DNA from: Companilactobacillus sp.
Lineage (GTDB): Bacteria > Bacillota > Bacilli > Lactobacillales > Lactobacillaceae
Assembly (NCBI RefSeq): GCF_022484265.1
Contig: NZ_JAKVLR010000001.1
Coordinates: forward strand, 1,860,001 to 1,924,000
Length of the DNA: 64,000 nucleotides
Reading direction: 5' to 3'
Shown here: piece by piece, positions 33,268 through 42,330 of the stretch
How positions within the stretch are numbered: position 1 is the stretch's first letter
How the letters are laid out: every line of letters starts with the position of its first letter
Notes under the pieces: model-generated
Seen by the model: only the letters and a program-made list of their open reading frames with translations
What the model was told of the DNA's origin: nothing
Database searches by the model: none
Program-made: the position numbers and the translations under genes

Positions 33268-33281
33268 GAGTGGGAATAAAA
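33268..33281. other. attR core direct repeat with displaced guaA tail
   Basis: GAGTGGGAATAAAA repeats the guaA end. Reading back in the guaA frame gives ...TTIEWE-stop, the same last residues as GuaA with different synonymous codons. Confidence 0.85.
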
Positions 33282-33303
33282 GTTTAAGAGTGTAAAAGTG
33301 AAG

Positions 33304-33332
33304 AGAGGACACATATTTGTGTTCTCTTTTTT
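33304..33332 (+). terminator. Terminator after attR, probably the original guaA terminator
   Basis: AGAGGACACA pairs with TGTGTTCTCT and is followed by six T. It lies 23 bases past the displaced guaA tail, where the guaA terminator would be in an empty site. Confidence 0.8.
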
Positions 33333-33386
33333 ATTTATACTAATAAATTTTCATAGAAAATTTCATAAAATATGGAGGGTTATCAA

Positions 33387-34247
33387 ATGGATACTCGCGG
33401 ATTTCGATTTTTTGCGGATTTTTTCATACAAAAAGATGACATGAAGACTGATGATGGTCATGTTGTTCGAAATGTTAACTTAGATATTCCGATGAGCAAT
33501 CATGGTGTCTTAACTGAATGGGCACAAGATTTTAGAAGAAGATATATCGAAGACGATGATCTTAAGGAAGAAGTAGAATCAACAGGGTCTAGTAATGCAA
33601 TCGAATATCTAGATAACTACATTTATCCTGACAAAACATCGGTGAGTAGAAACGTACGCACAGGAGATTTTGGAGAGATTATGGTTGCAGATTATTTGAT
33701 GTATGTCAGGAGATTTTGGGTTCCAAGTTTAATCGATAGATATCAGGGAAAACATAATAAAAACAAATCTACTATGGGTGCTGACTTATTAGCAATAAAG
33801 ATTGTGAAATCAGATGAATTCAATGAGAATGATGAATTATGTGTTTGTGAAGTGAAAAGTGGCCTTTCCAAAAGTACCCGAGTCAATGAACGTTTACAAC
33901 AAGCGGTGGATGATGTTAGTCAAGATGATGTTGAAACAAAAAATGCACGAACAAGTGTTACTTTATCTGCAACAAAAATGAGACTAAAAAAGAATAGGAA
34001 CGTTCCCAAAAACGAATACAAAAAAATAACTCGGTTTGAAAATATACTAGAAAAACCGTTCAAAATAACTTATTTAGCGGCGGCAGTTGTTGACAGCACA
34101 AAAAACAAAAGAGATGCCATTAATAAAGTCGTATTAAACAATTCACCACATGGGGATAAGCTTAAATTATTAATACTTCACGGAAGCGATTTTGATGGCT
34201 TGAAAAATATTTTATATAGCGAACTAGGAGCAACTTGTGATGAATGA
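33387..34247 (+). CDS. hamA: Hachiman defence protein HamA (DUF1837 nuclease)
   Basis: ATG 33387 follows GGAGGG by 9 bases; the earlier in-frame ATG overlaps that site. The 286-residue protein has the DUF1837 nuclease core: GDFGEIMVADYL (Glu97), STMGADLLAIK (Asp133) and LCVCEVKSG (Glu155-x-Lys157), a PD-(D/E)xK-like arrangement. In Hachiman systems HamA is the effector nuclease, held by HamB and released on DNA damage or phage invasion to degrade DNA. The gene overlaps hamB by 8 bases. The pair follows the attR site of the guaA element and is AT-rich like it. Confidence 0.9.
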   Translation: MDTRGFRFFADFFIQKDDMKTDDGHVVRNVNLDIPMSNHGVLTEWAQDFRRRYIEDDDLKEEVESTGSSNAIEYLDNYIYPDKTSVSRNVRTGDFGEIMVADYLMYVRRFWVPSLIDRYQGKHNKNKSTMGADLLAIKIVKSDEFNENDELCVCEVKSGLSKSTRVNERLQQAVDDVSQDDVETKNARTSVTLSATKMRLKKNRNVPKNEYKKITRFENILEKPFKITYLAAAVVDSTKNKRDAINKVVLNNSPHGDKLKLLILHGSDFDGLKNILYSELGATCDE

Positions 34248-37242
34248 AAATGAAAAAGTTTTAAAGAAAATGTGGTTAAATGAAAAATATGGTGATTTAA
34301 GCGAAAAGAGAAGCAATATTGATATTGGAACATGGAGTGAGCTCTTTTATTTTGTCATGGGTTCATTGACCAACTTTTTAATAGGGGATCCGATAGATTC
34401 AAATGACCTACAATTTTCTGCAAAATATTTAGATTTGTTAACTTCAGTAGAAGATACAAAGAATAAATTCTACATGGATTCCAAATTGTGTTTATATGGA
34501 GCTGTTCTGTATTATCTGGCAGGTTATCCGGGTGCTTCCAATGTATTACTTAAAAATGTAAATGATTCTAAGTTGTCATATTATGAATTGATATTACTTG
34601 AAGTGTTATCAAACGACTCAAAGCAAAAACATAAAGAAACTGAAATTGGGAATCAGACAATGAAATTTCTAAACGGGGAAATTGAGAAAAATGAATTATT
34701 TGACATAATTTCAGATGAAATGAATAAAGCATACCAAAATGGAACTGATGATGATGTCATTGCAATTGAATCAATCTTTGGTGTTATAAAAAAGGAGATT
34801 GAGTATGCGACGATCGAACTATTGCCACATTTTTCCAATTCGTCCAAGGATTTCTGGATTGATGAAGTTAGATCTAACAAGGTTGTTCCATTGTTATGGT
34901 CTTCTCAAAAGAAATTAGGAGAGGCAGGAGTTTTTGACAATAAATCCGCAGTCATTCAAATGCCAACAGGAACCGGCAAAACTGCATCCATTTCTTTGAT
35001 TTTACGTTCTAAAATGGCACAAGGTAAGCTGAAAACAGCTATCGTGGTTGTTCCATTTAAATCAATACGGGACGAGATATTTAATAAATTAAAACATGAT
35101 TTCAACGATGATAAAGTAAACATTAATAAGTTAAACGAAGAAATGAATGATGACTACTTTTCAAAAAATTCACGGAATGATTTGCCAAGCGTTTTAATTG
35201 TCACTCCAGAGAAATTAATGTTTTTGATTCATGTAGAAGAAAACATTCTCGATGATGTATCAACGATAATATTTGATGAGGCACATCAATTAGATGCTGG
35301 AGAGCGAGGTGTAACGTTTGAATTGCTACAGGCAACATTGGATAGACTTGTCGATCCCAAAATTCAGAGACTATTTATCTCAGCAGTAATTGGTAATCCA
35401 CAAACAATATCAGAATGGTTTAACTCAGGTAAAAACATCGCAATCTCCAGTGTTAAAGCTAAAAGATATTCTAATACGTACGGATTTGCAAAATGGGATT
35501 CCAAAAATAATTTTGGAAATTTATTTTTGATTCGCCAGGAAGATGCATTTGATGATGGTTGGGTTAAAATAAAAAATATTATTCAACCAAAAAGAATAAC
35601 AAAAAATAAAACTGAACCGAATTTTAAACGAGCTAATAAAAGTACTGCCCTAAGATGGGAAACAGTTCTTTTAACAGAAAAGTTTTCCGGCAAAGGGATG
35701 GTTGCAGTTTTTGTTCCAAGAAAAGATTCATTGAAAAATTTAGCCAATGAATTTGTCACTTATGCAGATTCTAATCAGAAATTTGAAAAAAACATTTTAA
35801 ATGATACTTTGATATCTGAAAAAGAGAAAATATCGATGCTTCTTCAACTCAATTTTGGTAGTGATAATGTATTTGTTCAAGCGTTTAAATACGGGGTTTT
35901 TGTTCATGATCGAGACATCCCTTTGGGCATAAGAAATTCAATTGAATATGCTGCTCGAAAAAAACACATAGGACTATTACTATGTACAACAACCTTATCA
36001 CAGGGGGTTAACTTACCCATAAAAACAATGATTGTCACTTCCTTGGGTAATGGAAAACTGCAACTAAAATCTAGAGATATCAATAATTTGATCGGTCGTG
36101 TTGGGAGATCAGGTATTGTTAACGAGGGAAATACAATTTTTGTTGAAAATAATAGTAAAACGTCAAATACAAAAATTAAAACTGCAATCATAACAATCAT
36201 GAATAACATGAAGATAGAAAATTTAGGCAGCTCATTGCTAGATTTGTTTGTGGAAAAACCCGTAAATGAATTTGATTATAATTCTCACATATTGACAATT
36301 GATGAATGGTTTAACAATGATTTTTTAGATGATCCAAATCTATGGATACGTATTAATATTAAGGAAAGTCAAAGATTTTTAGAAAAGGCATATCTGGAAA
36401 AGGCTCAAACAATTGAAAAGATTGAAAACTTTTTAATGAGTTTTTGGGAAATAATTCAACTTGGTGATATTGCTGATAACGTAGATGACATTGCCAAAAA
36501 CACGTATGCGTATCACATAGCAAATGAAAAGAAAAAAGAGTTACTAATTGAGTTATTTCACCGATTATATGACAAACTAGTAAAATATAACGTAAATTCA
36601 ACCTCGGCTAAACTGTTCAGTAGGACATTGTGTGGAATAAATGATTCAATTCATATGAACAAATGGGTCAGCGAAAATATTGATAATATTTTGTACTCAG
36701 ATGATATCAATATTAATCTTGTAACTATTTGGCCGTACATCATTCTAAGAGATACCATTTTACAAGATGAAGATCAACAAACAGTGTTAGAGTTACTAAA
36801 AGCTTGGATAAATGGTGAGTCATATGAACTGTTGGTAACCAGATGGAAAGGATTTGGCGATGTTAAGATACATAATAAAAGAGCTTCCATTGAAAGTGTG
36901 GTAAGTATATGTGAACAAGATTTTCAATATAACTTTTCTATGTATTTGTCATCATTATCTGAAATGATTGATGATCCTGTTAAGAAAAATAGATTAATAC
37001 AACTACAGGAATCAGTTAGCGTGGGATTGGCCAAGAAAAGTGAAAAAATAGTATTCGGACTTGGAATAAACGATCGATATCTGGCAAGAAAAATATCAGA
37101 ATATATTGGTAATGAAGATTATGAGACGAATGAAATCATAAATTGGATTCAGGACAATAAAAGTATTTTAAAACAGCAATTGAATGGATTTCTGCCAGCG
37201 TATTTTACTAATATTATCGATGGATTAAAATCAATAGTTTAA
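34240..37242 (+). CDS. hamB: Hachiman defence protein HamB (DEAD/DEAH helicase)
   Basis: ATG 34240, not the adjoining GTG 34237, has TAGGAG 9 bases upstream. The 1000-residue superfamily 2 helicase has Walker A MPTGTGKTAS (241-250), IVVVPFKSIRD, VTPEKLM, DEAH box FDEAHQLD (346-349), SAVIG (381-385) and motif VI NLIGRVGRSG. A long C-terminal helical region has no clear domain. HamB scans DNA and controls HamA. Size, order and overlap with hamA match the two-gene Hachiman system. A short degenerate reading frame and a TetR gene follow. Confidence 0.92.
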   Translation: MNENEKVLKKMWLNEKYGDLSEKRSNIDIGTWSELFYFVMGSLTNFLIGDPIDSNDLQFSAKYLDLLTSVEDTKNKFYMDSKLCLYGAVLYYLAGYPGASNVLLKNVNDSKLSYYELILLEVLSNDSKQKHKETEIGNQTMKFLNGEIEKNELFDIISDEMNKAYQNGTDDDVIAIESIFGVIKKEIEYATIELLPHFSNSSKDFWIDEVRSNKVVPLLWSSQKKLGEAGVFDNKSAVIQMPTGTGKTASISLILRSKMAQGKLKTAIVVVPFKSIRDEIFNKLKHDFNDDKVNINKLNEEMNDDYFSKNSRNDLPSVLIVTPEKLMFLIHVEENILDDVSTIIFDEAHQLDAGERGVTFELLQATLDRLVDPKIQRLFISAVIGNPQTISEWFNSGKNIAISSVKAKRYSNTYGFAKWDSKNNFGNLFLIRQEDAFDDGWVKIKNIIQPKRITKNKTEPNFKRANKSTALRWETVLLTEKFSGKGMVAVFVPRKDSLKNLANEFVTYADSNQKFEKNILNDTLISEKEKISMLLQLNFGSDNVFVQAFKYGVFVHDRDIPLGIRNSIEYAARKKHIGLLLCTTTLSQGVNLPIKTMIVTSLGNGKLQLKSRDINNLIGRVGRSGIVNEGNTIFVENNSKTSNTKIKTAIITIMNNMKIENLGSSLLDLFVEKPVNEFDYNSHILTIDEWFNNDFLDDPNLWIRINIKESQRFLEKAYLEKAQTIEKIENFLMSFWEIIQLGDIADNVDDIAKNTYAYHIANEKKKELLIELFHRLYDKLVKYNVNSTSAKLFSRTLCGINDSIHMNKWVSENIDNILYSDDININLVTIWPYIILRDTILQDEDQQTVLELLKAWINGESYELLVTRWKGFGDVKIHNKRASIESVVSICEQDFQYNFSMYLSSLSEMIDDPVKKNRLIQLQESVSVGLAKKSEKIVFGLGINDRYLARKISEYIGNEDYETNEIINWIQDNKSILKQQLNGFLPAYFTNIIDGLKSIV

Positions 37243-37301
37243 TTTCTAACTATGAAATGTTATGGAATGATTTTTGTGATTAAATCAGATGTAATTGGTA
37301 G

Positions 37302-37409
37302 ATAGATTCATTTGAGCAGCCCATTGTACTTTTAAACGGTTATGAGAGTTTGGATACCGCTAGAAGTACAGCAGGTTCGAATGATTTTGTGAAAATACTG
37401 AAATATTAG
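37302..37409 (+). pseudogene. Possible gene remnant downstream of hamB
   Basis: A 35-codon open stretch without start or ribosome binding site reads PIVLLNGYESLDTARSTAG with a stop at 37409. Its codon usage looks like coding sequence and it is preceded by stops in frame. It may be the 3' end of a gene lost when the defence island inserted. No family is recognised. Confidence 0.3.
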
Positions 37410-37436
37410 GAAAAATCAATTATACGATACTTTCTA

Positions 37437-37991
37437 CTACTTAAATAACTTAACTATATTATCCAACAACTCACCTTGCGATAGTCCTCGGTAAGTTCTC
37501 TCAAACGAATAAATATCGCTCTTCAACATGGCGATTAACATGTCGGCTTTAAAAGTCAGTTCTTGATTAGTTAAATCAGGGCTGACTTTTTTAATTGTGC
37601 CTTTAAATAGGTTGACTAGTTCCTGGTAAATGTCGCTTTGGTAAAAAATTGTTCCTTGCTGAGAGTCATTTTCTACGCTGTTGAGCAATTGCATGTTCTT
37701 TTCACGAAAGTTTAAATAGCTCATTAGGATAGTTTTGAATTGATCAACGCCGGTTAAGGTTTTGTCGGCAAGCGCATTAGAATTTTTTTCAATAAAAGTT
37801 TCCATATCATCATAGACAAGCGCCATTGACAAGGCACTTTTATTTTCATAATTGCGATAAAGCGTGCCGATACCGATTCCTGCAGCGTCCGAAATTTCTT
37901 TCATACCAATTGAATCGATATCTTGTTTTTCAAATAATTTTCGGGAGATATTTAAAATCTTTTGCCGATTTTCTAAAGCATCTTTCCGCAT
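37437..37991 (-). CDS. TetR/AcrR family transcriptional regulator
   Basis: Start 37991 has AAAGGAC 7 bases upstream. The 184-residue protein has a typical TetR helix-turn-helix (ILNISRKLFEKQ, then GMKEISDAAGIGIGTLYRNYENKSAL) and a helical C-terminal half. It is divergent from the TauE/SafE transporter gene and probably represses it. The inducer is unknown. The end of the gene meets the boundary of the Hachiman region. Confidence 0.88.
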   Translation of the reverse strand: MRKDALENRQKILNISRKLFEKQDIDSIGMKEISDAAGIGIGTLYRNYENKSALSMALVYDDMETFIEKNSNALADKTLTGVDQFKTILMSYLNFREKNMQLLNSVENDSQQGTIFYQSDIYQELVNLFKGTIKKVSPDLTNQELTFKADMLIAMLKSDIYSFERTYRGLSQGELLDNIVKLFK

Positions 37992-38041
37992 CACAATAGT
38001 CCTTTACGTGTTTTCTAATAACATAGCCTAATTAACTATAT

Positions 38042-38071
38042 TTGACAAGTGGAATATAATCCGTTTATTAT
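38042..38071 (+). promoter_or_regulatory. Promoter of the TauE/SafE gene with adjacent palindrome
   Basis: TTGACA (38042-38047), an 18-base spacer and TATTAT (38066-38071). A palindrome GGAATCAATTCC (about 38080-38091) lies just downstream, before the ribosome binding site, and may be the TetR operator. Confidence 0.55.
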
Positions 38072-38109
38072 ATGCAAATGGAATCAATTCCGGTTATAGG
38101 AGGGAATCA

Positions 38110-38847
38110 ATGTTAGTTGTTATTTATGGATTTTTAATTGGAGCATTTGTTAGTTTGATCGGTGGCGGTGGTGCATCGCTATATTTAGGGGTTCTGACTA
38201 GTCAACTTCATATCCCAGCACCAATTGCCGCTCCAACGTCGCTCTTTATTGCTTTGCCAGCGTTGTTCTTCGGCTTTTTAACGCAACTGAAGGTAAAAAA
38301 TGTCGAATTCAAAATTGGCAATAAAATGATCTTGTCGGCAATTCCTGGGATTGTTATTGGAACAGTATCGGCTAAGTACATACCTTTGAATGTGTACAAC
38401 TGGATTGTTGGACTGATCTTAATGGTCATGGGGATTATTGTGCTGATCAAATTTTTCCGCCATACAGAAAGCGACAATAATAAAAAAGATAGCAATTGGT
38501 TAGCTATAAGTTTGGGATTATTAAGTGGCTTGATGGTAGGAATCGGTGGGCTTAGCGGTGGTGCAACAACTGTTGGAGGATTAACTATTATGGGACTTGG
38601 TGCAGTTGAGGCCGCAGGTACGACAACCTATGTGCTATGGGTAATGTCGTTGATCGGATTTATCTCCCATTTATTCACCAGTCAATTTGCTTGGACCGCG
38701 GGCTTAGGTTTGATGGTTGGTGCAATCGTTGGTTCAGTGATCACTCCACTTGTCCTGAAAAAAATGAATTATGTCAAAATAAATACTTTTTTAACGCCAT
38801 TATTGGGAGTTATCATCTTTTACTTTGGAATTAAAATGATTTTGTAA
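38110..38847 (+). CDS. TauE/SafE family anion permease
   Basis: The 245-residue protein has about eight membrane helices in two repeats: GFLIGAFVSLIGGGGASLYLG near the N terminus and SGLMVGIGGLSGGATTVGGL in the middle, each with the Gly-rich helix typical of the family. TauE/SafE proteins export sulfite, sulfoacetate or related anions. ATG 38110 follows ATAGGAGGG. Control is likely by the divergent TetR protein. The substrate is unknown. Confidence 0.87.
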   Translation: MLVVIYGFLIGAFVSLIGGGGASLYLGVLTSQLHIPAPIAAPTSLFIALPALFFGFLTQLKVKNVEFKIGNKMILSAIPGIVIGTVSAKYIPLNVYNWIVGLILMVMGIIVLIKFFRHTESDNNKKDSNWLAISLGLLSGLMVGIGGLSGGATTVGGLTIMGLGAVEAAGTTTYVLWVMSLIGFISHLFTSQFAWTAGLGLMVGAIVGSVITPLVLKKMNYVKINTFLTPLLGVIIFYFGIKMIL

Positions 38848-38993
38848 AACTTGTCGATGATGAACATGTATTAATTCTTACATTACTCAGACTTTTCATA
38901 AATATTTTAATAATAAAATTGAATTAAAAATCGCATAAGAATAGACTTAAATTATGCTTTAGGGGGAAATATTTACAAAGGGGAAGATATTTC

Positions 38994-39962
38994 ATGCAGC
39001 ATAATAACTGGAAGAAAATTGCAATACTTTCTATTCTTATCATTGCGATAACGGGGTGTAGCAATAATAGTTCGAAAAAACAAAGCAGTTCGCAAACTAA
39101 GACTGAACAAACTCAGCCTAAGAAGGCTGCGCCACTTTGGAACAACTCAAAAGATAAGAAATTGGGATCATATATGAAGGCTCTTGGTTGGTCTTGGAAT
39201 ACTGCGTTTAAGGAATATAGTGGTCATGGATCAATGGTGACCTCAATTGGCGCAACATTTCCTAAAGATTTTTCAAAAGCAACTGTAGAAGATTCTAAAG
39301 ATAGCATTGGTTGGAGCAAAACGGGAAACGGCTCGAAAGATTATAACGTGGTTGCAATCTATGATTACGACAATCAAAACGCAGCCATCGAAGGTCATCA
39401 GACTTTCTTCTTCGCTTTCCACAAGAAACAACCAGTTGTTTTGGTCAGCGACACGCAGAATGCAAAGCCGATCATCAAGAAATCGACTCGTAAAGAATTG
39501 AATACAGCTTTTACAAACATGGCTCAAAACAAAAAGGTGACATTCCCAAGTGTCGGCAATATGAAGGATGTTCATCCACAAGCAGATTCCACGCAAAAAT
39601 CAGACGACAATGATGATGCTGAAGTTACAGTGACCGATCCAAAGACAGTAGGAATTATGGTTTATCAGAATGCAGCATCATTCTATGATCCTTCGACATT
39701 TTCAGAAGGATTGCATCTTTACACATTGGATGATGGAAAGTATGAATTAGACACTGGAACTGCTGCTTCAGAAATCACGTATCAAATCCAAGGTGACACA
39801 GTCCATTACTGGACACTAGATCCTGATAGTGGAGAAAGTATCGCTGAACAAACTAAGAAGGAATCGACGATTCCATTAAAAGAATTGGTATCTAAGTACT
39901 ATTCAACTTCTGATCAAAAACAGGCCGTACAGCACGCGGTATCATTACTTCAAGAACAATAA
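38994..39962 (+). CDS. DUF4767 lipoprotein, paralogue 1
   Basis: The 322-residue protein has a signal peptide ending in ITGC (lipobox), a Ser/Lys/Gln tether, then a DUF4767 domain beginning PLWNNSKDKKLGSYMKAL and including IGWSKTGNG and YNVVAIYDYD. A C-terminal domain follows (TVGIMVYQNAASFYDP to YYSTSDQKQAVQHAVSLL). The protein at 50842-51819 has the same two-domain plan. DUF4767 is common on the surface of lactobacilli; the function is unknown. The gene is single, with a terminator behind. Confidence 0.88.
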   Translation: MQHNNWKKIAILSILIIAITGCSNNSSKKQSSSQTKTEQTQPKKAAPLWNNSKDKKLGSYMKALGWSWNTAFKEYSGHGSMVTSIGATFPKDFSKATVEDSKDSIGWSKTGNGSKDYNVVAIYDYDNQNAAIEGHQTFFFAFHKKQPVVLVSDTQNAKPIIKKSTRKELNTAFTNMAQNKKVTFPSVGNMKDVHPQADSTQKSDDNDDAEVTVTDPKTVGIMVYQNAASFYDPSTFSEGLHLYTLDDGKYELDTGTAASEITYQIQGDTVHYWTLDPDSGESIAEQTKKESTIPLKELVSKYYSTSDQKQAVQHAVSLLQEQ

Positions 39963-39992
39963 ATTATCGCATATTACAATGATATTTAATTA

Positions 39993-40025
39993 CCACCTGG
40001 AATGATTGATCCAGGTGGCTTTTTC
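39993..40025 (+). terminator. Terminator of the DUF4767 lipoprotein gene
   Basis: CCACCTGGA and TCCAGGTGG form a perfect 9-bp stem around an 8-base loop, followed by CTTTTT. Confidence 0.88.
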
Positions 40026-40096
40026 GTGTCAAAATGCTTTTCATAATAAATGACTTGTGGGCATAATAATACTGATATTTTTCAGGGGGCGATTTG

Positions 40097-40693
40097 ATGA
40101 AGAAGGGTCGTATTGAGGCTTTTAGTGATGGGGTATTGGCAATTATTATTACCATTATGATTTTGGAGATCAAAACGCCAGAGTCAGGTCATGCACGTGC
40201 AATGTTTGGGATGATTCCGTATTTTGTTTCCTTTGTTGTTAGCTTTATCTTGGTTTGTATCGGCTGGTACAATCAGCACTATGTTATATCAGTGACAAAG
40301 TGGTTCTCACGTCGAGCATTTTGGGCAAATAGCGTTTGGTTATTCGTAATGGCATTTTTACCGGTCGCCACTGCTTGGGTCAGTGAGTTTTGGTGGATGC
40401 GTGCACCGGAAATGTTTTATCTGATTGTTTATTCGTGTTGGAATATCACATTTCATATTTTTATTGCAGTGTTATACAGGGATCATAAAGATAAGTATCC
40501 AAAAGTTTCCAAGAAATTAGCTGAAACCAGAGCCGGTCAAAAGAAATTTATGTGGTTTCATGTGATATTGTTTACGATTGGATTTATTTTGACTTATTTC
40601 TGGCCAATGATGAGTATTGCGATTATCTTTATTGAATCAGTTATTTGGTTCGGGAATGTTCCACGCAAACGTGGAGATCAATTTGAAATTTAA
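40097..40693 (+). CDS. TMEM175-family (DUF1211) membrane protein, putative K+ channel
   Basis: ATG 40097 follows CAGGGGG by 7 bases. The 198-residue protein has six predicted helices and the family signature RIEAFSDGVLAIIITIMILEI in the first helix. Bacterial TMEM175 proteins are tetrameric, K+-selective leak channels lacking the usual selectivity filter. No partner gene is evident; a bidirectional terminator follows. Confidence 0.87.
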   Translation: MKKGRIEAFSDGVLAIIITIMILEIKTPESGHARAMFGMIPYFVSFVVSFILVCIGWYNQHYVISVTKWFSRRAFWANSVWLFVMAFLPVATAWVSEFWWMRAPEMFYLIVYSCWNITFHIFIAVLYRDHKDKYPKVSKKLAETRAGQKKFMWFHVILFTIGFILTYFWPMMSIAIIFIESVIWFGNVPRKRGDQFEI

Positions 40694-40780
40694 TAGCTCA
40701 ATTAAAATTTGTTACTTTGGAAAAATAATTTCTAAGGTAACATTTTTTTTAAAAGAACGAAAATTTGATTGTAAAAAAAA

Positions 40781-40822
40781 TAATCCTCAGACTTTAAGTG
40801 GAAGTGAGAGGATTATGATTTT
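40781..40822. terminator. Terminator of the Gfo/Idh operon, possibly bidirectional
   Basis: ATAATCCTCAGACTT pairs imperfectly with AAGTGAGAGGATTAT. The minus strand has an eight-T run directly after it, right behind the stop at 40824; the plus side has a weaker TTTTATT. Confidence 0.82.
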
Positions 40823-40823
40823 A

Positions 40824-41789
40824 TTATAGATTTTTATGTGCTTGTTCTAGAACTTTTAACACCTGTTGACTATGGTCTAAACGTTTTTTGACAAATTCTG
40901 GATCAGGTTTTGCTACTAGTTCTGCAAACTGAACAAACTCAGCATGCATGCGGTGATGGTTATCGTCTGGTGCAAGCCTAATTGAACCTTTATTACGCAA
41001 TGTTAATTCTACTGAGCCCAATGTATTTGGAGCTCCGTTCACTTTTAAACGACCATTGGTACCTTCTATGATCAAGCTGCTGTCGCCATCTGCATCCTTT
41101 GCTGCGATTGCCAAGGCTTGTAGTTTAGGATATGAAAGCGAAACAATTCCCGATGTATCAATGTTTTCATCTATATTTGGACGATATTGGATATTAGCAG
41201 GTTTTCCGAATAAGCCGATAATCAAGTGTAGATTATAAATATTCAGATCCATTAGTGCACCGCCACCTTTTGTGGGGTCGAATGCTGGGGAAATTTTGCC
41301 TGCTTTGAACGCATCATATCGTGATGAATATTGAGAGTAATTGGCAATAACTAATTTGATATCGCCTAACTTAGCAAGATTGTCTTTGACAACCTGATAA
41401 TTAGGTAAATATTGGTTCGTGATTGCTTCAACTAACAATAAGCTCTTTTCTTTTGCAATTGCACGTAATTCGATTAACTGGTCAACTGTTTCAACAAATG
41501 GTTTTTCACTGATAACGTTCTTACCGGCCAACAAACTCTTTTTTGCAAAATCGAAGTGCAAGCTATTTGGCAAAGCAACATAAACTGTGTCAATGCCATC
41601 GTCAGATAACAGTTCGTCTAAATCCGTATAAATTTTTTCAATGTTGTATTTGTTTTGCATCTCAAGCAATTTTTCTTTACTACGAGGTGTAGCAAAAATT
41701 GCTGCTAATTGAATGTCTGGAACGGCTGAAATGACTGGTAATGCTTCGGTAACTATTTTCCCCGCTCCAAGAATTCCTAATCTCATCAT
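40824..41789 (-). CDS. Gfo/Idh/MocA-family NAD(P)-dependent oxidoreductase
   Basis: AAGGAGG lies at 41796-41802, so ATG 41789 (or 41786) fits better than 41795. The 321-residue protein has an N-terminal Rossmann motif LGILGAGKI, the EKPF block (GKNVISEKPFVET) carrying the catalytic Lys, and a C-terminal alpha/beta domain with GGGALMDLNIYNLH. Such enzymes oxidise or reduce sugars and inositols. It is the last gene of the operon gdh-glcU-akr-voc-gfo (gaps of 24-35 bases) and may act on a sugar product of that pathway. Confidence 0.87.
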   Translation of the reverse strand: MMRLGILGAGKIVTEALPVISAVPDIQLAAIFATPRSKEKLLEMQNKYNIEKIYTDLDELLSDDGIDTVYVALPNSLHFDFAKKSLLAGKNVISEKPFVETVDQLIELRAIAKEKSLLLVEAITNQYLPNYQVVKDNLAKLGDIKLVIANYSQYSSRYDAFKAGKISPAFDPTKGGGALMDLNIYNLHLIIGLFGKPANIQYRPNIDENIDTSGIVSLSYPKLQALAIAAKDADGDSSLIIEGTNGRLKVNGAPNTLGSVELTLRNKGSIRLAPDDNHHRMHAEFVQFAELVAKPDPEFVKKRLDHSQQVLKVLEQAHKNL

Positions 41790-41824
41790 CAACATCCTCC
41801 TTAATAGATTTTGTCATTAAATAC

Positions 41825-42298
41825 TTATCCGCGTTGGAATGGACCTTTTGGTTCGATCAATTCTAAGTGGGCGCCATCTGGGTCTTTGAAGTATACAACG
41901 CCTGTTCCAAAGCCTGACTTCAAACCATCAGCTTCTTCAAAAAACATTGGTTCGCCTTCTGGCTCGATTCCTAGTTCTTTCAAACGAGCAACGGCTGCTT
42001 TAATGTCATCTACTTCAAAACACATGTGCATTGCACTTACTTGTTCATTTGAATATGAAGCATCTGTGGATTTAGGCTCGTCGTATTCCAAGATATCAAT
42101 ATTGATGTTATCCAAATGGACGTTAGCATATTTGATCAATGTATCGTCTAATCCTTGTACGGCAGCCATACGCTTACCGCCAAGTTCATCAACGTTAGAA
42201 ACTTTAACGCCGAATAAAGCTTCGTAAAATGGAATAGCTTTATCCAAATTTTTTACCGTGATACCTACGTGATTTACTACTGAAAATCCTTTAGTCAT
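41825..42298 (-). CDS. VOC-superfamily metalloenzyme, copy A
   Basis: The 157-residue protein has two beta-alpha-beta-beta-beta modules: NHVGITVKNLDKAIPFYEALFG at the start and VVYFKDPDGAHLELIEPKG at the end, with metal-ligand candidates His and Glu. Pattern and length resemble methylmalonyl-CoA epimerase/glyoxalase I types. It differs from the protein encoded at 45742-46215 at only four of 157 positions. It is the fourth gene of the gdh operon. A carbonyl-detoxifying or epimerase role is likely but the substrate is unknown. Confidence 0.88.
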   Translation of the reverse strand: MTKGFSVVNHVGITVKNLDKAIPFYEALFGVKVSNVDELGGKRMAAVQGLDDTLIKYANVHLDNINIDILEYDEPKSTDASYSNEQVSAMHMCFEVDDIKAAVARLKELGIEPEGEPMFFEEADGLKSGFGTGVVYFKDPDGAHLELIEPKGPFQRG

Positions 42299-42330
42299 AA
42301 TAAATTACCTCTGATATTAAATTTTTAAAA

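Larger units (their letters stand above)
26845..33281. mobile_element. 6.4-kb integrative mobilisable element in the guaA 3' end
   Basis: The element is bounded by the 14-bp direct repeat GAGTGGGAATAAAA, one copy at the guaA stop, the other 57 bases beyond the integrase gene. Within lie a lipoprotein, a divergently transcribed putative regulator, a small unknown protein, an FtsK-like ATPase, a broken Rep_trans initiator/relaxase, DUF3173 and a tyrosine integrase. That order matches the core of Tn916/ICE-like integrative elements without their type IV secretion genes, so it would depend on a helper for transfer. Cargo is minimal. The sequence is AT-richer than guaA and the flanking chromosome. 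Confidence 0.85.

Noticed and set aside
33387..37242. Including Hachiman inside the guaA integrative element
   Set aside because: Both genes lie beyond the right 14-bp repeat and no further copy of the repeat was found downstream of them.
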